Source of the DNA: Trifolium pratense
Taxonomy: Eukaryota; Streptophyta; Magnoliopsida; Fabales; Fabaceae
Assembly: GCF_020283565.1 (NCBI RefSeq)
Contig: NC_060059.1
Location: 40,912,338-40,976,337 of the forward strand
Direction of reading: 5' to 3'
Length of the DNA stretch: 64,000 nucleotides
Shown in pieces: positions 36,301-47,036 of the stretch (position 1 is the first letter of the stretch; the number at the start of each line of letters is the position of its first letter). The notes beneath the pieces are model-generated. The model did no database searches. It saw only the letters and a list, made by a program, of their open reading frames with translations, and was not told the origin of the DNA. The translations under genes were made by a program, and so were the position numbers.

Positions 36301-38380
36301 CTGTTCATGTTATTTTTGTTCAAGTAAAAATTGACTATTATCCTATTTGACTATTTAATTATCTTTCCTTATATGTTCATTTCTTATAACATGAATTTTT
36401 ATGTTCTTTGATTTGACTATCTAATTATCGGTTCAAATTAGTCATTAGATGTGTTTGAGTTGGCCTTGCATTTATAATTTTTAAAGTTTAATTTTAGTTG
36501 ATTTTACTCTCAACACTTTGAAAATCTTACTAACAGTGTTGTTTGAAAAACCTTTGCATAATTTAGATGCTTATAGTAGTTTGATCCCTAAACTTACTAC
36601 CTCACAACACAGTTACAATAGCAAGTAACAGGGGATTATTGATCTTTATATCAATTTAATGTCAGGAAGTACCTTAACCATTCAATCGAACTATTGTGCA
36701 TTCTTCTCTATATGCATTCACTTTGAGGTTAATCTAATTGGCTTAAATAAATTTGAGAGTCCCAAATCAGTTCATATGGACTACTTTTACTTAATGGTTT
36801 TGAGATTCTGATTTTTTTTTTTTTACTATTTTGTTACACTCCTAAACTGCTAAAAGAGGCTAAACTATTGAAGATTGTTTTTATTTTCGATATGAATTCA
36901 TGTTTGTTAAATTTCATGGATTTAGGTTATCCATGATTGTTATGATGTGTGGTAAGTGTCTGATATGGTTGAGTTTCAAAATAAATATCCTTTAAATCTT
37001 TATCTTCTTATTCATACATGACATATTTTTATTGCATTTTTTGTATGATAAACATCAAAGCATTTGGAACTATTCAAAGGAAATGCTTATTATTAAATAA
37101 ATCTCAATAATTGATGTATACAAGTAGATGGATTGTTTCATTTATCTACTTATTAATTTGCAGATTTTGATAACATGAATTATGAGATGATATTTGGGCA
37201 GGATCCCAGCATCAACAAATATTTGGTCTGATATGAACTTCACATCTATGTATATCTATTTGGTTTTGAGAATTTCAGAAATTGTCTTTTATAGTTGTTT
37301 ATCTCTTTTCTTTCTCTACAAACTTCTCATTTGATTGTTTTGGATCACCAATGATATAAAAAAAGTGCAATTGTGTGGATTTATTGGAGTGTTTGTTATC
37401 ATCATGGAGGGTTAGAGAAGGTCGACGATGAGTGACAGAGGTTGCAGGATGGAGGTCGCAGCAACTGCACACAATTGGTTTCAAGACAATTTCACCATTT
37501 TCTTTCTTCTTTTTGTTGCTGTTTTTTTCTCCTAATTTTGTGTGTATCATTATTTCTGATTTGATCTTCTTTTTTTTATAGGGGTGTACGTTTCTTGCAA
37601 GACAACAATTGGGGAAGAGAGTAACAATCATGAACTCTTGAATGTTTTAGGCTTTGGACAATTGTTGAATATAGTTTTAATGTTGAAGAATAGATGCAGT
37701 TACAATCACTGTTTTTTTGTTTTTGTAATATTTTTTATATTGTTAAGAGGTAGAGCAAAAATTGATCCACCAGGCTGTCTGTCCTAGGTAGCATGTGAGA
37801 GCTGCTCCTTCTTTTGGCGTGTTAGTTAAGATAGCATTGAAGCCGAACCTAACGTGGCTGATGCAGCTGTAGTTTTCCTTAGATTAAAAGCTGCATTACA
37901 ATGTTGCCACTGCCATTTATCCTATCATTTTAGATTGAATTTTGAAGTTCATAATTTAGTAGGTGTATGTGGGAGTATTGGCTCCAAAATTTGGATGGGA
38001 TCTATCCCCACATCAGCAGCTGACATGGTCTACTGTAGTATTAAGGCCATTGGAGAACAAGATATTTATTGGTGAAAAGCACTAAAGCAATAGAAACGAC
38101 CCCATTGTCTACTAATATTACTAACGGCAATGAATGTTTATTTGTTGTTTCAATCTTTCTATTGTAATTATTTGTATTCTTCAAACTCAAATTTATTGTA
38201 ATTATTTTTACCTTAAACGTGTTTAGTCTGACTGTTACCTAAACTCTTCTCTATTGTAATAAATAATTAATGAAGTGCAAACTTATGTCGAATAGTTTCT
38301 GGCCAATAATGTTTTTTTTTACTAACATATATATTGCACTGTTATTAAACTAAATATTGCAAGTTTTTATTAAACCAAAT
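33361..38380. other. Long repeat-rich tract without recognised protein
   Basis: About 5 kb with no recognisable domain on either strand. The plus strand shows transcript-like features: CT/T-rich acceptor-like tracts ending TTTTGCAG (34702) and ATCTGCAG (35434), donor-like GGTAA sites, and less AT-rich patches at 34310-34480, 37380-37470 and 37760-38060. This could be a non-coding transcript or cargo of a Helitron whose 3' end is at 40086. The frame at 37854-38075 (73 aa) matches nothing I know. Confidence 0.35.
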
Positions 38381-38699
38381 TGAATGTTCCCGTGCAACCC
38401 GTACCACAAGTTGGACCGGGTCAGATTGGATTCTTATAATTTTTAATCCAAATCAAATCAAATTGTGAGTAATTTTATTTTTGAATCGGATAAATTTTTG
38501 CCACAAAATCGATTCAATCCAACTTAAAATTTTATGCTTATCTTACACTCCAATTTCTTTAATATTTTATTTGCAATTTTTAGTATAACAAATATTTTAA
38601 TTCCAATTTTATGACGTTCAACAAATCCAATTTCTTTAAACATCAATTGTTTATGCCTCATCATGTTCTTTACTTTTGTTTATAAAGATGTTTGTTTTC

Positions 38700-39320
38700 A
38701 AGGAGGTCAATGTAATTTCCTCTTTGTGTATTCAATAGGTTCGAAGTATTTACTTATATATTTGTTTTTTTACTAATACATTGATTTAATGAATTCGTCT
38801 TCAACTAAATTTATCTTTTAAGTTTTTTTTATCTAATGTATTGTTTTGATGAATTAGTATTCAATGAAATTTATTTTAGTTTTCTATTTTCCAAGAATAT
38901 TAGAGCATGAATTTCACGTTACAAGTTAATGGAGTAATATTTCTCACTTAATTAGACTAACTACAATTTAGTAATTCTAACTTCTATGTATTATCGATTC
39001 AATCTTATCCAATTAGATTGATTGCGACTTAATAATTCCAATTTTAATGATAAAATGGTTCAATCTCATCTAATTACATTAATTTTTACTTAGATATTCT
39101 AACTTCTTAATACAACAGAGTAATATAATCTAAGTTTTAGTATCAATAAATTCCAAATTTTATATCTCCAAAAAACACACGGGATGAGTGACATTTCAAC
39201 CTAACTCAAGGAGGTCAATTCACTTCCTCTTTTAAAGTTCGAAGTATTTACTTATAGATTTGTTTTTTTACTAATACATTGATTTGATGAATTGGTCTTC
39301 ATGAAATTTATTTTAATTTT
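38700..39320. repeat. Pair of diverged direct repeats, about 110 bp each
   Basis: AAGGAGGTCAATGTAATTTCC (38700 onward) and AAGGAGGTCAATTCACTTCC (39208 onward) start copies that share TTCGAAGTATTTACTTATA and TTTTTTTACTAATACATTGA. A shorter related block (TTGATGAATTAGT.TTCAATGA) occurs at 38850 and 39340. They lie inside the presumed Helitron tract. Confidence 0.5.
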
Positions 39321-40058
39321 CTTATCTAATGTATTGTTTTGATGAATTAGTCTTCAATGATTTTTTTTATCTATTCCTTAAGTTTTAACATCAATAAATT
39401 TCAAATTTTATATCTCTAAAAAATGCACGGGGAGCTGAATGATTTTATGTAGTCTTTGATGAATTAGTCACCTCTATTTTTTCTTAAACCATAGTGTTCG
39501 TCAAATGATATTGTTCGTGGGTTCTCAACTTTTGCTTTTCGTTTTTCAAGATGTATAGCTATTTGCATAGACAAATTGAAACTTTAATTCTTTGATTATG
39601 AAAATTATCAAAGAAAATTTATCCTTAGTTCCGGATAATTTTTCACTATCAAGCATTTCCTTACAAGCATAAGTAGGATGTGTTTGGGACCACAACAAGA
39701 CCAAATTCTTATGGTTTTAGACAACACAAATATTTCCCCGAATTGTACCATCAAAACATCTTCAAGAAATAGGAATGAGGGGTCTATAGATGGTTTGAAT
39801 TTGTTCAGAATGCTAACATACAACATGGCGCAAGAGTTCGGTTTACTGTCTTAGATCCACCTGATTATTTGAATGTTGATATCATTAATCAACATCAATA
39901 ATTATCTTCTTCAAAAACAATTATGTTTGATGTGTTGTAGTTTATTATGATTTTCAGTTCTAACTCTATCTATATTAATTATCTGAATGATACTCTGAAG
40001 TTATTGTTTGTTATATTGTCTAAATGATATATTTAATCGGATAATTCAATCGTTCTCG

Positions 40059-40086
40059 CCCGTGCGTTGCACGGGTTCCTAACTAG
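40059..40086 (+). mobile_element. Helitron 3' terminus
   Basis: A 7-bp stem-loop CCCGTGC-GTT-GCACGGG (40059-40075) is followed by TTCCTAA and CTAG (40083-40086), then T. This is a typical plant Helitron 3' end. The matching 5' TC end was not identified, so the element's size is unknown. It stops 221 bp before the UGT72 start codon and therefore forms the distal promoter of that gene. Confidence 0.6.
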
Positions 40087-40307
40087 TATAATATACACAC
40101 AGGAATGCATCCTCCCATAGTCCCATTAAATAAATAAATAAATAAATCAAACACTTCAGATAATGGGACATATCATTACATCAATATTATGCCATCACAT
40201 GTTGCTCACTTGCTGCTGTAGCAAGTGAATAGTTTTTCCTTTCACGACTCGCAAAAATAAAAAGCAACCATTTACCTGGTGCGCTGTGAACTTGATCACA
40301 AATTTTC

Positions 40308-41725
40308 ATGGAGAAAACAGTTCATATTGCTATTGTTCCAGGTGCTTGGTATAGTCATTTAGTTTCTATTCTTCAATTCTCCAAGCTACTTGTTCAGCTC
40401 CATCCAGATTTTCATGTCACATGTTTGATTCCCACACTTGGGTCACCCTCAAGTGCCTCAAAGTCATTCCTTCAAACTCTTCCATCAAACATCAACTACA
40501 TTTTTCTTCCACCTGTGAACCCCAAGGACCTACCCCAAGGGATTCCAATATTAAGCCAAATCCATCTCGCAGTCTCACTCTCTGTGCCATATTTACATCA
40601 GGCCTTGAAGTCCTTAACTTTTAGGAATCCCCCTGTGGCACTGGTGGTTGATTCTTTATCTGCCGAAGCACTAGATTTGGCTAAGGAATTCTACATGTTG
40701 CCTATGTTTACTTCCCTGCTTCAGCCACAACTTTGTCTTCCTACTTGTATTTGCCCAAATTGGATAAGGAAACATCATGTGAGTACAAAGATCTGCCAGA
40801 GCCTATTCAAGTACCAGGTTGTGTACCATTTCATGGTCGGGATTTCGTTGACCAAGCTCAAGATAGATCAAGTCAAACTTACAAATTCTTGCTCGAACGT
40901 GTTAAAAGATTTTGTTATGTTGATGGGATACTTTTTAATACCTTCCTAGAAATTGAAAAAGGTCCTATAGAAGCACTGATAGAAGAAGGAAGTGGCAACC
41001 CTGCTGTGTATCCTGTTGGACCTATCATTATCCAAACAGAAACCAAATCTGGTGATGATGTTAATGGGTGGGAGTGTCTAGCATGGTTGGATAACCAACA
41101 ACCTTGTTCAGTTTTGTATGTTTCTTTTGGGGGTGGTGGTACACTTTCACAGGAACAAATTGTTGAGTTGGCTTTGGGTTTAGAGTTGAGTAATCATAAA
41201 TTCTTATGGATTGTAAGAGCACCAAATAGTTCAGTCGATGCCGCATATTTTTCGGCACAAGATGATGTTGATCCTTCACAGTTTTTACCATATGGATTCT
41301 TGGAGAGAACCAAGGAGCAAGGAATGGTTATTCCATCATGGGCACCCCAGATTCAAATCCTTAGTCATACTCATAGATCAGTTGGTGGTTTCTTGAGTCA
41401 CTGTGGCTGGAACTCAATCCTTGAGAGTGTGATGCATGGTGTGCCACTAATCACATGGCCTCTGTTTGCTGAGCAGAGAATGAATGCGGTTTTGCTAAGT
41501 GAGGGACTAAAAGTGGGACTGAGGCCTAGAGTTCATGAAAATGGCATTGTGGAAAGGGTTGAGGTTTCTAAGATGATCAAGTGTCTCATGGAAGGAGAAG
41601 AAGGCCGAAACTTGCGCAAAAGGATTAATCAATTGAAAGAAGCTGCTAACAGTGCACTTAAAGAAGATGGGTCATCTACAAAAACTATTTCTCAATTAGC
41701 ACTTAAGTTGAGAAATTTGGCTTAG
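40308..41725 (+). pseudogene. UGT72-type glycosyltransferase with a 1-nt frameshift
   Basis: Family role: UDP-glucose transfer to phenolics or monolignols in the cytosol. A single uninterrupted reading region of 1418 nt would code for about 472 aa but for a frame change. The N-terminal part (40308 to about 40703) has the acceptor-site segment VHIAIVPGAWYSHLV with catalytic His17. The C-terminal part, in another frame, has SVLYVSFGGGGTLSQEQ and the full PSPG box beginning WAPQIQILSHTHRSVGGFLS and containing HCGWNS and ending FAEQ, whose final Gln favours UDP-glucose. The frames meet at ATGTTGCCTATGTTTAC (40695-40711), where loss of one T explains the shift. No other lesion was seen, so the break is recent or a sequencing error. 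No introns, as usual for this family. Confidence 0.85.
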
Positions 41726-42082
41726 GAAAACAAGTTTTATGGAATCTTAATGTCAGAATCTTTGCAATGACAGTCGGTCATTGTGTCGATTCTCGGCACC
41801 AAAGGTTTACTACGTGTGATTTTCTGATATGGAGTGAGATCCTGAAACTGATGAAAATATGCAATTAAGATTGTCTTATCTTCAATATGTATTGTGCACC
41901 CATTATTTGATATTACATGATTACTCCTCCCAAAGTACTTTCTATTGGAAATTATATCTCTGGTTTTGTAATGTTATGATTTATCATATCTAAATTTCTA
42001 TGCATATTATTTACCTGAATTAGGACACTTATCTCATATTTATGTCATTTATCATTGCCTTTACCAAAAACGAAATTTTGAT
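41726..42082. other. UGT72 3' flank
   Basis: Probable 3' UTR and spacer, with no recognised gene. The GUX gene converges from the right. Confidence 0.4.
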
Positions 42083-42182
42083 TCTGGTGGGAATAATTCT
42101 TAATCAGGTTTTACATATCTCGTGGTCGAACTCTGGATTACCGGGGTCCCCTTCCCTTGAGAACCAGAGGGTTAATACAACA
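42083..42182 (+). mobile_element. Short SINE with 17-bp target-site duplication
   Basis: AAAAACGAAATTTTGAT occurs at 42066-42082 and again at 42183-42199. The roughly 100-bp insert begins TCTGGTGGGAATAATTC, carries a box-B-like GGTCGAACTC, and ends GTTAATACAAC plus an A-run. A related segment lies in the CYP707A intron (5452-5537, minus strand). It is a different family from the SINEs at 217 and 32970. Confidence 0.65.
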
Positions 42183-42371
42183 AAAAACGAAATTTTGATG
42201 AATCAAATTTAAACTATTCACACATATAAATAATCTACACGAAAAAGCTCTTCACATGAATGTTTCTACATACCATATGAAGGCATAAGATATATGGAAA
42301 TTAAGGAAAACAAATTAAGCAAAAGAAGGAAAAAAAACAAAAAGGAAAGAAAAAAAATGTTGCATAATAAT

Positions 42372-45300
42372 CTAATCCATCAAAAGAGATCCTGATTTTC
42401 TAGGATCAGTAACATTAATCTTCCAATGATGATCAAGTGATCCCATCTTACTAGATCTTCTTCTTTCCCAATTCAACTCAGTCCTACGTTGTCTTGTCAA
42501 CCTACAAAAACCTTGTAACTTTTTGTCCATTCCATCATGAAAATTCCACCAACGTTGGTGTGCTACATCACTAGCATAAACCCTTTGATCCACAACATCC
42601 CAGTTGCAATCATAGTCTCTATAACAATGCCAAGGTTTCAAACCAAGATAATGAATTGCATATAGTTTTGGAGGGTCAGCACCAAATAGTCCATTTTTCA
42701 CACTTGCTTCAATTGTTGTGTTTGCCCAAAAATTCTTTAAATAGTTTACTCTTCTTGGAAGTCTATGCCACCATACAAATATCTCATTTAGAAATCCTTG
42801 ATCACCTCCATTGTATGAAACGATGTCGTAGCGCCGGCTCATGAGTACACTGCAATGAAGTAACATTTGTTGGAAGATGAGTTACAAGTTCTAATTGTAC
42901 TTTTTTAAGTTTATCGTATATTTAATCTATGTGGTGTGTATTTAAATTAAACACTCTAACACACTAATTTTTTTTTGCTATATAAAACTGTATTTTAAAT
43001 TTGAACTGTTTGATCTCAAATCAACAGTCATAATTGATTACCACGTGAAAATGCGTTAATGGTTGATTACTACTTGATTAATAAAAAATTACCTGAAGGT
43101 GCAATTGGAGGGCTCAATAACCATGATGCCAGAGTTGAAAATGGATTGATCATTCCCAGTGGCAGACATTTGAGGAAAATTGAAGAGAATATCAAGATTT
43201 CGAAGTACAACAATGTCGGAATCTATAAAGATAATCTTCTCATAATCAGTAAGTTGCCATAACCTAAACTTACTATAATTATACTCATTGTAAGTTCCAT
43301 TCTCCGCTCTCGGGTTTCGAATTCGGGTGATAGTTCTAGTCTTCCAACCGGCGGAAGCCAATGCGCGTCGTTTGCGGACGGAGATGGAATTGTCGATGAG
43401 AAGTATAAGGTCGCGTTTGGTTCCGGTTTTTAGAAGGCTTTGTGCTAAAGTTATTGCTCCACAAACGTAGCTTTCTGAAGAGTGTAGTACTGTTGCATAT
43501 GCTTCACGTTTTGCTCTTGTTTTGCTTCTTACGTTTTGTTCCATTTTGGTTATGTCGTATACTTTGTCTGTCCCTGCAAAATTCAAACTATTTTAATTTT
43601 ATTATTCTTGTTCTTTTTTTTGGTACAAATTATTCTTGTTCTTTATTCTTTTAAGTAAATTCTTTGGTACATTTAAAATTTGGTTGGTACTAAAATTCAC
43701 TCAAAATATTATTTAGGTCTTGTCTCAAACCTTGCATGAAGTGTGTCTCGTGAATTTAGATTATATGTGGTCACATTTTTTTATTAAACAGTCTAGTGAC
43801 TAAACTCGCATGCCCTTTTGTCAAACAAAAAAAAAAACTCGCATGCCTTATAGAAGTGAGGACTTTGAAGTTCGAATCTCGATCCCTTCATATTTCGATT
43901 ATATGCGGTCATAGTTTTTTATCAAGTAGCCTAGAAACTAAACTCAAATGTATTATAAAAATGAGGAATTCAAGGTTCGAATTTCGGTCCCTCCATAAAA
44001 TGTCATACAACTATCTACTAGGCTGAATTAACAGGACATGCAGTCACATGTTAATCGTAGAGAATTCAAATTTTGGCCTCTTCTAATTTTTCTTTTCTAT
44101 AAAACAATTGAAAAAATAGCTTTGGTTGTAATGTAAGGAAAGGATTTTATTTTGACCAGGGTTTAGTTTATTCCAATGACAATAATTTGAACACAATCTA
44201 ATCATATAATGCAATTAGGTAAAGATATGACACTCTTGCTAACAAAGATATGGAAAGGGTTGCTTAAAAAACAATACTTTGGGTAGACAAGAATGTTGAA
44301 TTGATATAAACAAGCTTATACTGAGACAAACACCAAATTCATGTTGGTGACACAAGAAGTACCTACTAGCATAACAAAGTCAATATATAGTGGTTGGTTA
44401 GGGTCATACATAATTTAGTGGTTAACATGTTATCATTTTTCCTTAAAAACAAAAGTTACTGTATCAGTTTTCAAGCACAGGTTAAATATGCTCGTACTAA
44501 AATTTTAACTGTCCTCTGTTTTCCCACAAAAAAAAAAAAAAAAAAAAAAATTAACTACAAAAACGAAGTTCAGTGTATTTAAGTAAGGTGAAAACAGAAC
44601 AATTGACACACAAGCGCCTGTAGCTCAGTGGATAGAGCGTCTGTTTCCTAAGCAGAAAGTCGTAGGTTCGACCCCTACCTGGCGCGAATATTTGATTATT
44701 TTTTGAAAATTTTACATTTTCTAATATTTTGTTCATATACTTTTTAATCATAACTTAGGTAATAATAATCATTAATCACTCTTGATTTTACCAGTTTAAT
44801 GCAAAATCAGCATTAACAAAAGATGAAAAATTACAATATTTTGTAAGATTACATACCTTGTTCCCATAGAGGCAAAGCCAAGTTACATGACCCAACAGGC
44901 AAAGAAATTTTTTGTTCCAATCTCTTTACATCAACCTCAAAAAACCACCAATCACCTTCATGTTTAACCAAATCATCACATCTAAAAATTTCCATCATTG
45001 GTCTACACTTACTCCAAAAAACAACTCTACTCTTCCATTTCCAATCTTTCTTTCCCTTTTTCACAACCATATTTGCTACAATAAGATGAACTTGTAACCT
45101 TAAAACTTCTCTCCCCCACCCTTCTAATGGATACTTGCATGGTAACTTTGCAACTATTAAATCCATTTTTTCATATGTTGTGAATTCGGGCATTGGTATT
45201 TCGGGACATGTTGGAACATCGCTTTCTTCTTCTTCGTCTATCCATTCGGGAAATAAATCCGTCCAATTGAAAAATTGTGATACTTTGTCGAAATTAATTG

Positions 45301-46159
45301 GTATTGTTTCACCATGTAGGTTCCATTCGCTTACATCATTGTCATCTTCGTTCATGTTTACCATTCCAATTTTCATTCCTTTACCGATTTTTTCGCGTAA
45401 AAAACTTGGTACTTCTATCTTTGTTCCGTTCTTCTTTGGATTCCATAATTTTTTTGGTTTTGGTAATTCCTCTAACACCGCTTTCATTTTCATGCTTTGT
45501 TCTCCCTACAAGTTTGGAGGAACATACAAGATTTATCATATGGTAAGGTAGCATTTCATAATACTAAGAAAAAATGGACAAAAGTACTAATTTAGTCCCT
45601 CAAATTGTAGGACTCAGATAACTTGGTCATAAAATTAATGAAATTCAAAATAAAATATGCTCAATCACGTTCCAAAAAATAAAATAAATGTTCAATCACA
45701 TTAGTTCATTAATTTGTGACAGTTTCACGGACTAAATTGATTGGCCTAAAAGTACTAATGTTTCTGATAAAATGTTTTCAATTTTTGGACCATTTTGAAA
45801 TTTGGTTAACTCTAGAGGTAAAACTAAAGAGAACAAAATAATAAGATTTGGTCATATAGTAAGGTGGAATTCAATGAACAAACATGAGATATGTTCCATG
45901 TTATGCTACACATTAAAATAGAACAATTTAAACAAAGAGTGCTGCCATTAGAATAGGCTCACCTTACCTGATGATGACATTCTCTCAAAGAGCATCTAAC
46001 AAGCGAGGCTGCATTATCGAAATAGACCGAAGAAGAAGGACGGAGAAGAAGAGTTGCATAAACAATAAGAAAGATGGCAAGACAGAACAAATTGAATCTG
46101 ACAACCATAGCTTTGGATGGTGCTGTCTTCACCAGCTTATTAATATTTGAAACTTCCAT
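42372..46159 (-). CDS. GUX: GT8 glucuronosyltransferase, GUX/PGSIP type
   Basis: GUX enzymes add glucuronic acid side chains to xylan in the Golgi; PGSIP (plant glycogenin-like starch initiation protein) is the older name. Four exons join in frame: 46159-45968, 45505-44857, 43573-43093, 42849-42372, giving 599 aa. A type II signal anchor spans about residues 20-39 (VRFNLFCLAIFLIVYATLLL). The stem and family-specific region lie at about 60-280. The GT8 domain runs from about 303 with AYATVLHSSESYVCGAI, the metal-binding D398-S-D400 in IIFIDSDIVVLRN, FNSGIMVIEPS, NGGDQGFLNE, and HYLGLKPWHC (507-516). All motifs are intact. Intron 2 (44856-43574) contains tRNA-Arg on the opposite strand and two retroposition footprints. 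GUX subtype is not resolved. Confidence 0.9.
43601..43644 (-). repeat. Minimal retroposition footprint (TTGTACC + A-run)
   Basis: The exact 16-mer ATTATTCTTGTTCTTT is at 43601-43616 and 43629-43644. The 12-nt insert reads TTGTACCAAAAA on the minus strand. The same tail word occurs in the footprint at 47000-47036. Confidence 0.7.
43802..43850 (+). repeat. Minimal retroposition footprint (TTGTC..A-run)
   Basis: AAACTCGCATGCC occurs at 43802-43814 and 43835-43847, separated by CTTTTGTCAAACAAAAAAAA. The adjoining region (43740-44030) contains two diverged copies of a block of about 130 bp with TTCGAATYTCGRTCCCT. Confidence 0.6.
44528..44550. repeat. A23 homopolymer
   Basis: Uninterrupted A-run in GUX intron 2, about 60 bp before the tRNA gene. 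No flanking duplication was found. Confidence 0.85.
44614..44686 (+). tRNA. trnR-CCU: tRNA-Arg (anticodon CCT)
   Basis: A 73-nt cloverleaf is complete. Acceptor arm GCGCCTG / CTGGCGC has one T-T mismatch at the sixth pair. D-arm GCTC..GAGC, anticodon stem TCTGT / GCAGA with loop TTCCTAA, and T-arm GTAGG / CCTAC with TTCGACC loop are all present; the discriminator base is G. Box A TAGCTCAGTGG and box B GGTTCGACC are intact. Anticodon CCT at loop positions 34-36 reads AGG. It has no intron. It lies antisense inside GUX intron 2. Confidence 0.95.
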
Positions 46160-46519
46160 CCTTTAAGAACAATGTTAGTTGAAAGAATAGTCCCTAAAAT
46201 GGAGGGGACTACACTATATATGTAAAAAAGACCCTATTTCATTAACTTGGATGTGTTAGTTGTTAAATATCATATCATGATTAGCTTAAGTAGCAAGGAT
46301 TAGGAAATAGTTGTTAGAGAATTATATTCTTAAAGCAAGTCTAACCATTTATGTAGCTCCATTTGTCCTTTCCTTGTTTATTAGACAATATTGGAGACAT
46401 GAGGAAAATGGAATTGCTTTACTTATATTTCAGGTTAGTATACACCTACAATTTTTTTGACAAAATTCCAAATATCATAATATAAATATCATTTGGAAAA
46501 AAAGTTATCATTAATTGTA
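46160..46519. other. GUX promoter region
   Basis: The minus strand carries a TATA-like CATATATAGTG at about 46212-46222, some 55 bp upstream of the GUX start codon. Nothing else was recognised. Confidence 0.4.
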
Positions 46520-46685
46520 TTTTTTTCGTAAGCAAAGACTAATTCATCGAGTCTTGCAGGACTCAAATGGGCGGCAAACTCTCCTTAAGAGTTTTAACAT
46601 TGTTGCAAGCCCAAGACAGAAATCGAACTCATGATTTTGATTAAGTTAGAAGAGACACATGTCTTCTCATCTAAGTGCTCTAAGG
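46520..46685 (-). mobile_element. SINE-like retroposon with 12-bp duplication
   Basis: The minus strand has GAGCACTTAGATGAGAAGAC near its 5' end, a box-B-like GAGTTCGATTTCT, and an A-run at its 3' end (the T-run at 46519-46526). TCATTAATTGTA (46508-46519) recurs as TCATTAATTATA (46686-46697). A third SINE family for this window. Confidence 0.5.
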
Positions 46686-46999
46686 TCATTAATTATAAAT
46701 TTTATTTTAAATCACAAGTTACATTTATTTCAAAAAATTCCAAAAATGTGTGATAATTTATGTTTTCATTTGTCTCTTAAGGGGAAGGATAGAGTAGTAA
46801 AACAGCAATTTCATTAATGATGGATTGTTGCATGGAATTTTTTTTTGGGAAAATATTGTTGAGGGCAGTTGAGGAGGTTCACCAACAACAACCAATTAGT
46901 TGCCCTGTCAATTTCCTACGTGTAAATAAAGATGAGGTTATTTGTTCATGAAAATATGAAACTCCACCAATTCATGATGTTTAATCATAAATTCCTTTT

Positions 47000-47036
47000 A
47001 GTTATCTTTTTTTTTTTTTTGGTACAAAGTTATCTT
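47000..47036 (-). repeat. Minimal retroposition footprint (TTGTACC + A-run)
   Basis: AGTTATCTT occurs at 47000-47008 and 47028-47036. Between them the minus strand reads TTGTACC plus a run of about 12 A. Same tail word as at 43601-43644. The duplication is only 9 bp. Confidence 0.55.

Noticed and set aside
37299..37631. 110-aa minus-strand frame
   Set aside because: Lys/Asn-rich low-complexity translation of T-rich DNA; no homologous features.
37854..38075. 73-aa frame in the repeat-rich tract
   Set aside because: No recognisable domain, no splice-supported extension, and surroundings look like transposon cargo.
40308..41725. Considered as two separate glycosyltransferase genes
   Set aside because: The two reading frames are consecutive parts of one UGT; the first lacks the donor-binding half and the second lacks the catalytic His.
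44528..44686. A23 run near tRNA-Arg considered as evidence that the tRNA is a SINE
   Set aside because: The tRNA is complete with no tRNA-unrelated body, the A-run lies upstream rather than at its 3' end, and no flanking duplication is visible.
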